Source of the DNA: an uncultured Coriobacteriales bacterium
GTDB taxonomy: Bacteria; Actinomycetota; Coriobacteriia; Coriobacteriales; UMGS124
DNA: 19,205 bases
NCBI GenBank assembly: GCA_903789505.1
Contig: CAIFEU010000037.1
Span: 1-19,205 of the forward strand
Direction: 5' to 3'
The number at the start of each line of letters is the position of its first letter. The first letter of the stretch is position 1. Below, in pieces: positions 1-7,609 of this stretch. Both the position numbers and the translations under genes were made by a program. The notes under the pieces were generated by a model. The model was not told the DNA's origin. It saw only the letters and a list, made by a program, of their open reading frames with translations, and ran no database searches.

Positions 1-1073
1 TCGTCGCGCGCGGCGGGCTGGCGCCGGTCGGGGGACCGGCGGCGCCCGAGGGCGACAGACGTGTCGCCGTCGCGCGCGGGGCGGGGGCGGCGCTCTCGGC
101 AGGCTACCTCGTCGCGGCGTGCGCGGTGCCCGCGGCCGTCCCCTTCGCGGCGCTGGCCGTGTACGACCTCGCGTGCCGGCGCGCGACGGCGCCGCTCGCC
201 CTGGTGACGCTCGTCTCCGCGGGGCTCGCCGCCGGCGCGGGTGCATCCGCGGTGGAGCTGGGGGTGCTGGCGTGCTCGTGCGTGCTGGCGGTCACGCTGT
301 CGCTGCGCACCGGGCGAATCGCGGCGCAGCGCGCCGAGAACCTGAGCGAGCGGGACCGGCTGCGCGAGCGGTCGATCGAGCTGGAGCGGAGCAACCGCGA
401 CCTGCTGGACCGGCAGGAGTACGAGGCGCGCCTGGCGACGCTGACCGAGCGCGCCCGCATCGCGCGCGAGATCCACGACAACGTGGGGCACCTGCTCACG
501 CGCGGCGTCATGCAGGTCGAGGCGCTCAAGGTGATCCACGCTGACGACCCGCAGGTGCGCGACGAGTTCGGCTCCGTGGCGGACACGCTGCGCGAGGCGC
601 TCGACACCATGCGCGCGAGCGTCCACGGCATGGCGGACGACGCCTGCGACCTCTCGGTGCAGGTGCGTCAGGTGGTCGAGGACGCGTGCCGCGGCACGGG
701 GCTCTCCGCGAACTGCGACGTCGCCGCCACCACGGCGAGCCCCCAGGTCACCGCCTGCCTCACGGCGGTCGTGCGCGAGGCGCTCTCGAACACGCTGCGC
801 CACGCCGACGGCGCGACGCACGTCCACGTGGAGCTGGTCGAGCACCCGGGGTTCTGGCGCCTCACCGTGACGGACAACGGGCGCCGCCCGGCGACCCCTG
901 CTGCGGCTGCCCCGGCTGCGGAGGCGCCCGTCGCCGCGTCCGGCGGCATGGGGCTGCGGTCGATGGAGCAGCGCGTCCGTGCGCTCGGCGGCACGATGAG
1001 CGCGGGCTACTCGCGCGGCGCCCATGGCTTCGTGGTGTACGCGAGCATCCCGAGGAGGGGGTCTGCGGCATGA
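1..1073 (+). CDS. Sensor histidine kinase, HisKA_3 (NarX/DesK) type, 5' end outside window
   Basis: Inner-membrane sensor kinase that would autophosphorylate on histidine and pass phosphate to the regulator encoded next. The frame is open back to the first complete codon at base 3, so the true start lies upstream; the GTG at 126 falls inside a membrane segment and is unlikely to be the start. The visible N-terminus holds about three hydrophobic segments (roughly bases 80-310), then a charged coiled-coil linker rich in E, R and L (bases 320-440). The dimerisation helix contains REIHDNVGH, with the phospho-acceptor His codon at 474-476. The HATPase part shows the N-box (EALSNTLRHA), a DNG motif and a G-box (GGMGLRSMEQR). 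The TGA stop overlaps the ATG of the regulator (ATGA at 1070-1073), so the pair is translationally coupled. The signal sensed cannot be read from this sequence. Confidence 0.9.
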   Translation, partial: VARGGLAPVGGPAAPEGDRRVAVARGAGAALSAGYLVAACAVPAAVPFAALAVYDLACRRATAPLALVTLVSAGLAAGAGASAVELGVLACSCVLAVTLSLRTGRIAAQRAENLSERDRLRERSIELERSNRDLLDRQEYEARLATLTERARIAREIHDNVGHLLTRGVMQVEALKVIHADDPQVRDEFGSVADTLREALDTMRASVHGMADDACDLSVQVRQVVEDACRGTGLSANCDVAATTASPQVTACLTAVVREALSNTLRHADGATHVHVELVEHPGFWRLTVTDNGRRPATPAAAAPAAEAPVAASGGMGLRSMEQRVRALGGTMSAGYSRGAHGFVVYASIPRRGSAA

Positions 1074-1705
1074 GGGTGATCGTGGTCGACGACGATGCGG
1101 TGGTGGCGAGCTCGCTCGCCATCGTGCTGGGCGCGCAGGGGGACATCGACGTGGTGGGGACCGGCACCTCGGGCGAGGAGGCCGTCGCGCTCTACGAGCG
1201 ATGCTCCCCGGACGTGGCGCTGCTCGACATCCAGATGCCCGTGGTCAGCGGGCTCGACGCCGCAGACCGCATCCTCGCCGCGCACCCGGACGCCCGCATC
1301 GTCTTCCTGACGACGTTCTCCGACGACGAGTACATCGTGCGGGCGCTGCGCCAGGGCGCGCGCGGCTATCTGATCAAGCAGGACGTGGCGACCATCGCGC
1401 CGGCGCTGCGCTCGGTCATGCGCGGCCAGAGCGTGCTCGAGGGCGACGTGCTCGAGCGCGCCGTGTCGCTCGGCGGCGCGCGCCCCTCGGGCGCACCCGA
1501 CCTGGAGGCGATGTTCCCGCAGCTCACCGACCGCGAACGCGAGGTGGTCAAGCTGCTTGCCGACGGGCTGGACAACCGCGCGATAGCGCAGGTGGCTTGC
1601 ATGGGCGAGGGCACGGTGCGCAACCACATCAGCGCCATCCTGTCCAAGCTCGGTCTGACGAACCGCACCCAGATCGCCGTCGCCTACTACCGCGCGCTGC
1701 GGTAG
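1070..1705 (+). CDS. NarL/FixJ-family response regulator (receiver + LuxR HTH)
   Basis: A 211-residue DNA-binding response regulator, the usual length for this family. The receiver domain (about 1-120) has the acidic pocket DDD at 7-9, phospho-acceptor Asp53 in LLDIQMP, a Thr pair at 81-82 and the conserved Lys103 in GYLIKQD. The C-terminal LuxR HTH (about 145-205) begins LTDREREVVKLLADG and includes GTVRNHISAILSKLGLTNRTQ, the expected recognition region and dimer helix. The ATG is embedded in the kinase stop codon, which fixes the start. It is the cognate partner of the upstream kinase by position and family. Its targets are unknown; the exporter gene beginning at 2121 is the nearest downstream candidate on the same strand, but 415 bp separate them, so this is inference only. 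Confidence 0.95.
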   Translation: MRVIVVDDDAVVASSLAIVLGAQGDIDVVGTGTSGEEAVALYERCSPDVALLDIQMPVVSGLDAADRILAAHPDARIVFLTTFSDDEYIVRALRQGARGYLIKQDVATIAPALRSVMRGQSVLEGDVLERAVSLGGARPSGAPDLEAMFPQLTDREREVVKLLADGLDNRAIAQVACMGEGTVRNHISAILSKLGLTNRTQIAVAYYRALR

Positions 1706-1706
1706 C

Positions 1707-1816
1707 GCAGCTGCCCGCCGGCGGGAGGCGGGCGCGCAGCTGGGGGGACGGCGGGCGGAGGCGGCGGGCGCGCGGCTGCCTGCCGGCGGGCGTCCCGCGG
1801 CTGCCCGCTGGGCGGG
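1707..1816. repeat. Three imperfect GC-rich direct repeats with palindromic cores
   Basis: Copies lie at 1707-1725, 1772-1790 and 1797-1816 with consensus GCRGCTGCCYGCCGGCGGG; the third carries small changes. The first core, CCCGCCGGCGGG at 1714-1725, is a perfect 12-bp palindrome. Copies 1 and 3 are both followed by AGGYGGGCG. The first copy starts two bases after the response-regulator stop, so it could serve as a hairpin terminator, but no T-run follows. Confidence 0.6.
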
Positions 1817-1890
1817 AGGTGGGCGTGCCCCGCGCGGCGCCCGACGCGCGAATGTGGGCGCGCCGTGGTTTCACCGGGCCGGTTGAAGCC

Positions 1891-1907
1891 CGAGGCTATA
1901 ATCCTCG
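1891..1907 (+). promoter_or_regulatory. Candidate -10 element (TATAAT) inside an inverted repeat
   Basis: A perfect TATAAT at 1897-1902 stands out in this GC-rich DNA. It is flanked by CGAGG (1891-1895) and CCTCG (1903-1907), an exact 5-bp inverted repeat. No good -35 lies 16-18 bp upstream; the TTGAAG at 1883 is only 8 bp away. If used, transcription would start near 1909 and give the MFS gene a leader of about 210 nt. Confidence 0.4.
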
Positions 1908-2007
1908 CCGACAAAGTCGAAGGGTCCGTTCGGCGTCGTGCGGCCATGATGCCACCCTGCCGGCGGGCCCGTTTCATCGCACGGCACGAGGAAGCGCGGC
2001 ATCGCCC

Positions 2008-2124
2008 ATGAACGCTCAACCCTACATCTGGTTCGCGCGCGCACGCGCCTGGCGCACGGCGCCCCGCGCCGCCGCGGCGCATCGACCCCTGACTGGCGTC
2101 CCCGTCGAGGGGAGGCGCGGGTGA
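2008..2124 (+). CDS. Possible 38-aa upstream/leader ORF ending on the MFS start
   Basis: An ATG at 2008 opens a 38-codon frame (MNAQPYIWFARARAW then a Thr/Ala/Pro/Arg-rich tail) whose TGA at 2122-2124 overlaps the GTG start of the exporter as GTGA. A GAGGAAG stretch lies about 13 nt upstream, which is longer than ideal for a ribosome-binding site. The overlap is the layout expected for translational coupling or a leader peptide, but the composition is also what a high-GC shadow frame would give. It is listed because of its exact junction with the real gene; expression is unproven. Confidence 0.25.
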   Translation: MNAQPYIWFARARAWRTAPRAAAAHRPLTGVPVEGRRG

Positions 2125-3512
2125 GCCCCGCGCGCGGCGTGCCCGCGAAGGGCGACCCCGCCGGCTCGGGCAGCCTGTACGCGCTGTATGCGATCACCGT
2201 CATCTCGTCTGCCGCGGGCAACCTCTCTCAGACTGCCGTCAACGCCATGCTGCCCGGCATCGCCGCGGACTTTGGCGTGGGCGTCGGCGTCGCCCAGTGG
2301 GTGACGACCGGCTACATGCTCATGCTCGGCCTGATCGTGCCGCTGTCCACCTTCCTGCAGCGTCGCGTCTGCATGCGCACGCACATCCTGGTGTCGAACG
2401 TGCTGTTCGTGGTCGGCGCGCTGGCGAGCCTGTTCGCGCCCGCGTTCTGGTGCCTGTTCGTGGGCCGCCTCATGCAGGCGATGTCCGTCGGCATCATGAT
2501 GCCGCTCATGCAGACCATCGCCGTGACGCGGTTCCCGCAAGGCAGGCGTGCCACGGCGATGGGCGTGGCGGGCATCGCGATGGGCTTCGCGCCCAACATC
2601 GGCCCCACGGTCGGCGGTGCGATGGACTACGCGTTCGGCTGGCGCAGCTTCTTCGTGCTGCTGGTGGCTGTCGGCGTGGCGCTCATCGTCACGACGCTGT
2701 GCGCGGTCAGGCGCGGCGAGCCGATGTTCCCCGATGCGCGCTTCGACGTGCTCTCGTTCGCGCTCTCGACGCTCGGCTTCGGTGGCCTGCTGCTGGGCAT
2801 CTCCAACGCCAGCAGCATGGGCGTCAACCCCGTCCTCATCGCGGGGCCGATCGTCGCGGGCGCCCTGTTCCTCGTCGCGTTCTTCCTGCGGCAGAAGCGG
2901 ATCGAGCAGCCGCTCGTGCACCTGAGCATCTTCTCGTCCGACCGCTACGTGCGCGGCCTGGTGGCGCTCATGCTGCACTTCGGCGCGTTCATGGGCATCA
3001 CGCTGGTCATACCGCTGTACGTCGAGAACCTGTGCGGCGGGACCTCGCTCGACGCGGGCATGGTCCTGTTCCCCGCGACGTTCGTGGCGCTCGTCATGAA
3101 CCCGGTGGGCGGGATTGCGACCGACCGGTTCGGCGTCAAGCCCGTGTGCCGCGTGCTGGTGGTCGTGATGCTGGTGGGGGCGCTGGCCGAGGCGACGGTC
3201 GACGCGTCGACGCCGCTGTGGCTGGTGGCGCTGTACCAGACGGTCCGCGCCATCGGCATCTCGGGCCTGATCGGGCCGCTGCAGGCGTGGTGCCTGGGCG
3301 GGCTCGAGCCGCGCCTCGTGCCCGACGGGAGCGCGACGGCCGTGCTGCTGCGCCAGGCGGCTGCCTCGTTCGGGACGTCGGTGATGGTGCTGATAACCGA
3401 GGCGGTCGCCGTGCTGGACGTGCCTGCCGCCCTGCCCTACCAGCTGTCGTTCGGGTTCTCGGCCCTGCTCGTGGCGGTTCTGGCGGTGTTCGCGTTCGCC
3501 CGGGTGAAGTGA
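2121..3512 (+). CDS. MFS transporter, DHA2 (EmrB/QacA-like) drug-efflux type
   Basis: A 463-residue polytopic inner-membrane protein of the major facilitator superfamily, with hydrophobic segments throughout (12-14 by eye). The early part shows the family pattern NAMLPGIAADFG then QWVTTGYMLMLG, and the antiporter motif C region appears as GFAPNIGPTVGGAMDYAFGWRSFF, typical of proton-coupled multidrug exporters of the DHA2 group. The length fits that group. The GTG start at 2121 is supported by GAGGGGAGG five bases upstream. The likely role is export of a toxic compound in exchange for protons; the substrate cannot be inferred. It stands alone in its transcription unit, downstream of a two-component pair that might control it. 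The GTGA overlap with a short upstream frame could couple its translation to that frame. Confidence 0.9.
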   Translation: MSPARGVPAKGDPAGSGSLYALYAITVISSAAGNLSQTAVNAMLPGIAADFGVGVGVAQWVTTGYMLMLGLIVPLSTFLQRRVCMRTHILVSNVLFVVGALASLFAPAFWCLFVGRLMQAMSVGIMMPLMQTIAVTRFPQGRRATAMGVAGIAMGFAPNIGPTVGGAMDYAFGWRSFFVLLVAVGVALIVTTLCAVRRGEPMFPDARFDVLSFALSTLGFGGLLLGISNASSMGVNPVLIAGPIVAGALFLVAFFLRQKRIEQPLVHLSIFSSDRYVRGLVALMLHFGAFMGITLVIPLYVENLCGGTSLDAGMVLFPATFVALVMNPVGGIATDRFGVKPVCRVLVVVMLVGALAEATVDASTPLWLVALYQTVRAIGISGLIGPLQAWCLGGLEPRLVPDGSATAVLLRQAAASFGTSVMVLITEAVAVLDVPAALPYQLSFGFSALLVAVLAVFAFARVK

Positions 3513-3749
3513 CGGCGCGGCGCGGGAGAGGGGGCTGCTGCGCCCGAGAGCGTCGGCGGGGGCGACCGCGGGTGGCGGGAGGAGTGTGCCGGGGGTGCAT
3601 GTCCGTCCCGCTCGCCCCGGCGCCCCGCCTGCCGAGGCGTCTCCGCCCGCCCGTCCCACCGTCCCGCGCGATTGGCGTACCATGCCAGACGACCGGGCGG
3701 CGCATTCGGGGGCGCCTCGTCCGGCCGTCGCGATTGGAGCGCCGCAGCC

Positions 3750-5624
3750 ATGCTCGTGTACACGGGGACCAAGAGCTCGTTCATGAGGGACGTCGAGAAC
3801 GACGACATCGCGCCTATCATCGAGAAGAACGTCCTGCAGAAGATGCATCGAAAGACGAACGCGCCGGAGTTCCGCTCCTGGCAGAACTCGATGCAGTACA
3901 TGTACAAGGTCGTCAACGACGCCGACATCCCCGACGACTGCGGCGTCGCGATCGAGTACAACGTCCCGCTGACCGACAAGCGCGTCGACTTCATCCTGAG
4001 CGGCCTGGACGGGGACGGGCGCGAGAACGCCGACATCATCGAGCTCAAGCAGTGGGAGAGCGCGGAGGCGGTGCCGGGGATGGAGGCGGTCGTGCGCACC
4101 TATGTGGGCGGCGCCCGGCGTGAGGTGACGCACCCCTCCTACCAGGCGTGGTCCTACGCGGCGCTCATCGCCGACTTCAACGAGAGCGTGCAGGACCGCC
4201 AGATTGCGCTGCACCCCTGCGCGTTTGCCCACAACTACGAGGTCGACGGCACGAGCGCACTGGAGGCCGAGCAGTACGAGCCGTACCTCGAGATGGCGCC
4301 GCTGTTCGGGCGTCACGACCTGCGCAAGCTGCGCGAGTTCATCAAGCGCGACATCAAGCGCGGCGACGGCCAGCGCGTCCTGGCCGACATCGACAACGGC
4401 AAGATCCGCCCGTCGAAGAGCCTGCAGGACGCGCTCGCCTCGATGATGAGGGGCAACGCCGAGTTCACGCTCGTCGACACGCAGAAGGTGTTCTTCGAGA
4501 AGGCCCTGTGGTACGCGCGGGCGTCGCAGGCCGACGGGCGCAAGCGCGTCTACATCGTCAGGGGCGGCCCCGGCACCGGCAAGTCCGTCATCGCGGTGAA
4601 CCTGCTGGTGCGCCTCATCCAGGAGGGGCAGCTCGCCGCCTACGTGTCCAAGAACTCCGCACCGCGCAACGTCTACGCCGCCGAGCTCAAGGGCACCCGG
4701 CGCAAGTCAGACGTCGACGCGCTGTTCAAGGGGTCGGGCGCGTTCGTCAACATGGAGCCGAACACCTACGGCACGTTGGTCGTCGACGAGGCGCACCGGC
4801 TCAACGAGCGGTCCGGCCTATACGGCAACGTGGGGGAGAACCAGGTTGGCGAGATTATCCGCAGCGCGCGGTGCTCGGTGTTCTTCATCGACGAGAGCCA
4901 GCGCGTGACTATCAAGGACATCGGTACCGTCGACGAGATCAGGCGCTGGGCGCAGGCGGAGGGCGCTGAGGTGTATGAGGACGCGCTCGAGTCGCAGTTC
5001 CGCTGCAACGGCTCCGATGGCTACCTCGCGTGGCTCGACAACACGCTCCAGATTCGTTCGACGGCGAACTGGGACATCGAGGCAATCCAGTACGACTTCC
5101 GCGTGATGGACAGCCCCGAGCAGCTCGAGCGCGAGATCCGCAGGCGCAACGTGCGCAACAAGGCGCGGATTGTGGCGGGGTACTGCTGGGAGTGGCCCGC
5201 CGTCTCGCGCAACGACGCCAGCCGCAAGGACATCCGCATCGAGGACTGGAGCATCAGCTGGAACCTCAGCGGCAGCAACACCTTCGCCATCGACCCCGAG
5301 TCGGTCAACGAGGCGGGCTGCATCCACACGACGCAGGGCTTGGAGTTCGACTACGTCGGCGTGATCGTTGGGCCGGACATGCGCTTCGAGGATGGGCGCG
5401 TGGTCTGCGACGCGAGCAGGCGCGCGAAGACGGACAAGTCGCTCAGCGGCATCAAGAAGCTCGCCCGCGAGGACCCCGAGAGGGCGCACCGCGTGGCCGA
5501 CGAGGTCATCAAGAACACCTACCGCACGCTCATGACGCGCGGCATGAAGGGATGCTACGTCTACTGCACGGACGGGCCGCTCGCGGACTACCTGAGGCGC
5601 AGCATGGGGAGGGCGGCGTTCTGA
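3750..5624 (+). CDS. DUF2075-type nuclease-helicase protein
   Basis: A 624-residue cytoplasmic protein with two parts. The N-terminal part carries a PD-(D/E)XK-like signature: Glu69, Asp80 in RVDFIL, and Glu98-Leu-Lys100 in IIELKQW. The C-terminal part is an SF1-like ATPase/helicase: Walker A GGPGTGKS with Lys278, Walker B LVVDEAHR with Asp346-Glu347, a DESQR motif, a QFRCNG motif, TTQGLEFDYVGVIVG, and a final arginine motif TYRTLMTRGMKG. This order matches DUF2075 proteins. The frame is open upstream to 3672, but the ATG at 3750 has a GGAG about 11 nt ahead and begins the conserved MLVYTGTK sequence. It is flanked by unrelated genes and stands alone. A role in phage defence or DNA processing is inferred from the domain pairing; no partner gene is visible beside it. 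Confidence 0.88.
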   Translation: MLVYTGTKSSFMRDVENDDIAPIIEKNVLQKMHRKTNAPEFRSWQNSMQYMYKVVNDADIPDDCGVAIEYNVPLTDKRVDFILSGLDGDGRENADIIELKQWESAEAVPGMEAVVRTYVGGARREVTHPSYQAWSYAALIADFNESVQDRQIALHPCAFAHNYEVDGTSALEAEQYEPYLEMAPLFGRHDLRKLREFIKRDIKRGDGQRVLADIDNGKIRPSKSLQDALASMMRGNAEFTLVDTQKVFFEKALWYARASQADGRKRVYIVRGGPGTGKSVIAVNLLVRLIQEGQLAAYVSKNSAPRNVYAAELKGTRRKSDVDALFKGSGAFVNMEPNTYGTLVVDEAHRLNERSGLYGNVGENQVGEIIRSARCSVFFIDESQRVTIKDIGTVDEIRRWAQAEGAEVYEDALESQFRCNGSDGYLAWLDNTLQIRSTANWDIEAIQYDFRVMDSPEQLEREIRRRNVRNKARIVAGYCWEWPAVSRNDASRKDIRIEDWSISWNLSGSNTFAIDPESVNEAGCIHTTQGLEFDYVGVIVGPDMRFEDGRVVCDASRRAKTDKSLSGIKKLAREDPERAHRVADEVIKNTYRTLMTRGMKGCYVYCTDGPLADYLRRSMGRAAF

Positions 5625-5634
5625 CGAGAGCGGG

Positions 5635-5660
5635 GGCGCGCCCGCCGGCACCGGCGCGCC
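5635..5660 (+). terminator. Strong GC hairpin after the nuclease-helicase gene
   Basis: Two copies of GGCGCGCC (5635-5642 and 5653-5660) can pair across a 10-nt loop, starting 11 nt after the stop codon. No T-run follows, so it may act as a transcript-end stabiliser or Rho-assisted terminator rather than a classical intrinsic terminator. It overlaps the dispersed 36-bp repeat. Confidence 0.4.
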
Positions 5661-5676
5661 GCCCACGGGTCGCCGG
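5641..5676. repeat. 36-bp exact dispersed repeat, copy A
   Basis: Identical over 36 bases to 9527-9562. It can fold as CCGGCG/CGCCGG (5651-5656 with 5671-5676), with CCCACGGG in the loop. A further partial copy, GCGCGCCGCCCACGGG, recurs at 5654-5669 and 5685-5700. Both full copies are intergenic, as in REP-like elements. Confidence 0.7.
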
Positions 5677-5754
5677 CCCTCCACGCGCGCCGCCCACGGG
5701 CGCCCCTCACCGTGTGGACTCTCGCGCTTCTGTCGCATCTCACCAGGTCAGCGC

Positions 5755-5791
5755 CATCATCGAACCATCTCACGTATTTTGCTCGATGCTG
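5755..5791 (+). promoter_or_regulatory. Candidate operator dyad and -10 upstream of reductase gene
   Basis: CATCATCGA (5755-5763) and TCGATGCTG (5783-5791) form an inverted repeat matching at 8 of 9 positions around an A/T-rich core containing TATTTT (5775-5780). The placement, about 95-130 bp before the reductase start, suits an operator over a promoter. No clear -35 is seen. Confidence 0.3.
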
Positions 5792-5883
5792 CGAGGGCTG
5801 GCCTTCCCTATCAATGTGTCTCGACGGAGCAAGGAGCTCGTCTCCTTCGCGACATTGCCGACGCAAGAGAAGGGAACCTCGAA

Positions 5884-7539
5884 ATGTCAGAGATGATCGA
5901 TTCGGCGCCTCGTCCGACCCGTCGCGCGTTCGTCACCGGAATCGCGGCCGTGGGGGCGGCCGCCGCAGTCGCCCGCCCGGCCCTCGCGAAGGAAGCGTCG
6001 GCGCCTGCCGATGCCCCGGAGGGCTTCGACGCCCACGGGTCGAGCGCCAGGCCCGTCGCCGAGGTGGCAGAGACTCGGAAGTACCAGGTCGTCGTCGTGG
6101 GAGCCGGCGCTGCCGGTCTCATGGCCGCCGACCACCTTGCCGACTACGGCCTGGACGTGTGCCTGCTCGAGAAGGGTAGCAGCACGTCGGTCTCCAACTT
6201 CTCGCTGTGCGGCGGCCCCAACGCCTGTGAGACGCGCCTGCAGGAGCAGGAGGGCGAGTGGGTGAGCCTGAAGCAGATGTACCAGTACATGTACGGCTTC
6301 TCCAACGGCAGCGTGAACGCGGGACTGCTGAAGAGCGTCCTTGCCGGCACCGGCCCCTGCATCAATCGCATGCTCGACCTCGGCATCGAGATGGAGCTTT
6401 GGGGCGACCCCTACGGCACGGGCTTCCGTGGCCGCCACTACCTGATCTCGGAGGGTGAGGAGAGGACGCAGCCGATCGTCGACGACATCGTGTCCAAGGG
6501 AGGGACCGTCGTCACCTCCGCGGACGTCTATGCGATTCTGCGTGATGACGACGGGACCGTCACCGGCGTTCAGGCAGATATCGACGGCGTGGTCACCGAC
6601 GTCACCGCCGACGCCACGATCGTCTGCACCGGCGGCTTCATCGGCAACTCCACGATGCAGCGCGAGCGCTTCAACACCACCGTGTTCCCACTGGGCAACA
6701 CCGTCAGCGACGGCACGGGCATCCAGATGGTCCTCAACGCGGGCGGCGTCCTCGACAGGCAGTTCTCGGTGCTGGGGAACGAGTGCGGCGCGGTGTCGCC
6801 CGCCACGACCGGCTGGCCGTTCACGGCCGAGTGGAAGAACGTCAACGAGCACCTGGGATACTGGCTGTTCGGTGGGCTCTTCGTCGATGCCACCGGCAGG
6901 CGCTTCTGCGACGAGGGCAGGGTGGCACAGCTCCCGCTCGCGTACGGCGGCGAGGTGCTGACGCGCGCCGGCCACGCCTGGGTCGTCATGGACTCCGACT
7001 ACTACGAGGGGGTGCAGGACAAGGGAATCTGGGAGTTCCTCGGCAAGCCGGAGTCCTGGACCGCCGGGGAGGAGAACAGCTTCTACAGCCCCGACCCCGC
7101 CGTCGCCGAGGAGCACCTGCAGCAGGCTATCGACGAGGGCTGGGGGATGCAGGCCGACACGATCGACGAGATTGCCGAGAAGTTCGGCCTGGACCAGCTT
7201 TCCGAGACCATCGAGGCGTACAACTCCTACTGCGACTCCGGCGAGGACGCCGAGTTCTACAAGGACCCCGCGTTCCTGAAGCCCGTGGCGAAGGCCCCCT
7301 TCTACGCGTTCGAGTACGTCCCGAGCGCATGGGGAACCAACGGCGGCGTCAAGGTCGACAGCTGCCTGAGGGCGGTGGACGAGGAGAACGTTGCCATCCC
7401 CGGGCTGTACGTCGCCGGCGTCGACTGCGGGTCGATGTACACGCAGCCCTACTACACCAACCCCGGCGCGTCGGTGGGCAATGCCATGGGTAGCGGCTGG
7501 GCGGTTGCGGAGCAGGTCGCGGCGCAGCTCGGCAAGTAA
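5884..7539 (+). CDS. Tat-exported FAD-dependent oxidoreductase (fumarate reductase flavoprotein family)
   Basis: A 551-residue flavoprotein expected to act outside the cytoplasmic membrane. The N-terminus has a Tat-type signal: TRRAFVTG (Arg13-Arg14), a hydrophobic stretch, and ARPALA-KE as a likely cleavage point. The FAD-binding fold follows as VVVVGAGAAGLMAADHLADYG with LEKG at the end of strand 2. Later parts show the FAD_binding_2 pattern GTGIQMVLNAGG, GRRFCDEGR, and the closing GLYVAGVDCGS...NPGASVGNAMGSGW. No haem-binding or FMN-binding domain is present, so electrons must come from a separate donor. The start at 5884 is chosen because AGAAGGGAA precedes it by about 8 nt and the Tat motif follows; the frame is open further upstream. 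It is convergent with a LuxR-type regulator gene. The substrate is unknown: relatives in this group reduce fumarate, urocanate and other unsaturated compounds. Confidence 0.93.
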   Translation: MSEMIDSAPRPTRRAFVTGIAAVGAAAAVARPALAKEASAPADAPEGFDAHGSSARPVAEVAETRKYQVVVVGAGAAGLMAADHLADYGLDVCLLEKGSSTSVSNFSLCGGPNACETRLQEQEGEWVSLKQMYQYMYGFSNGSVNAGLLKSVLAGTGPCINRMLDLGIEMELWGDPYGTGFRGRHYLISEGEERTQPIVDDIVSKGGTVVTSADVYAILRDDDGTVTGVQADIDGVVTDVTADATIVCTGGFIGNSTMQRERFNTTVFPLGNTVSDGTGIQMVLNAGGVLDRQFSVLGNECGAVSPATTGWPFTAEWKNVNEHLGYWLFGGLFVDATGRRFCDEGRVAQLPLAYGGEVLTRAGHAWVVMDSDYYEGVQDKGIWEFLGKPESWTAGEENSFYSPDPAVAEEHLQQAIDEGWGMQADTIDEIAEKFGLDQLSETIEAYNSYCDSGEDAEFYKDPAFLKPVAKAPFYAFEYVPSAWGTNGGVKVDSCLRAVDEENVAIPGLYVAGVDCGSMYTQPYYTNPGASVGNAMGSGWAVAEQVAAQLGK

Positions 7540-7542
7540 TCA

Positions 7543-7571
7543 GTGCGAGACCCTAGGGCACAGGGTCGCAC
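7543..7571 (+). terminator. Hairpin between convergent genes
   Basis: GTGC plus GACCCT (7543-7554, with a 2-nt GA bulge) pair with AGGGTC plus GCAC (7562-7571) three bases after the reductase stop. A G/T-rich stretch follows rather than a clean T-run, so this is a plausible but not classical terminator. Confidence 0.45.
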
Positions 7572-7609
7572 GGGGGTGTTGGGGGGCAGCGTCGCGGGCT
7601 CGTCTCGGC

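Larger units (their letters stand above)
1706..2120. other. 415-bp intergenic region between response regulator and MFS gene
   Basis: No convincing full-length gene lies here. It holds three imperfect copies of a roughly 19-bp GC-rich repeat (1707-1816), an isolated perfect TATAAT inside a small inverted repeat (1891-1907), and a possible 38-codon upstream ORF (2008-2124) that ends on the MFS start. Longer antisense frames across it have arginine- and proline-rich translations with no domain and look like high-GC shadows. Confidence 0.7.

Noticed and set aside
1883..1902. TTGAAG plus TATAAT as a complete sigma-70 promoter
   Set aside because: The hexamers are only 8 bp apart, far short of the 16-18 bp needed; only the -10 is kept as a candidate.
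2022..4316. Very long open frame on the minus strand (764 codons)
   Set aside because: It is antisense to the MFS and nuclease-helicase genes, its translation is Arg/His/Asp-rich with no domain, and strong GC bias at third positions routinely opens such frames.
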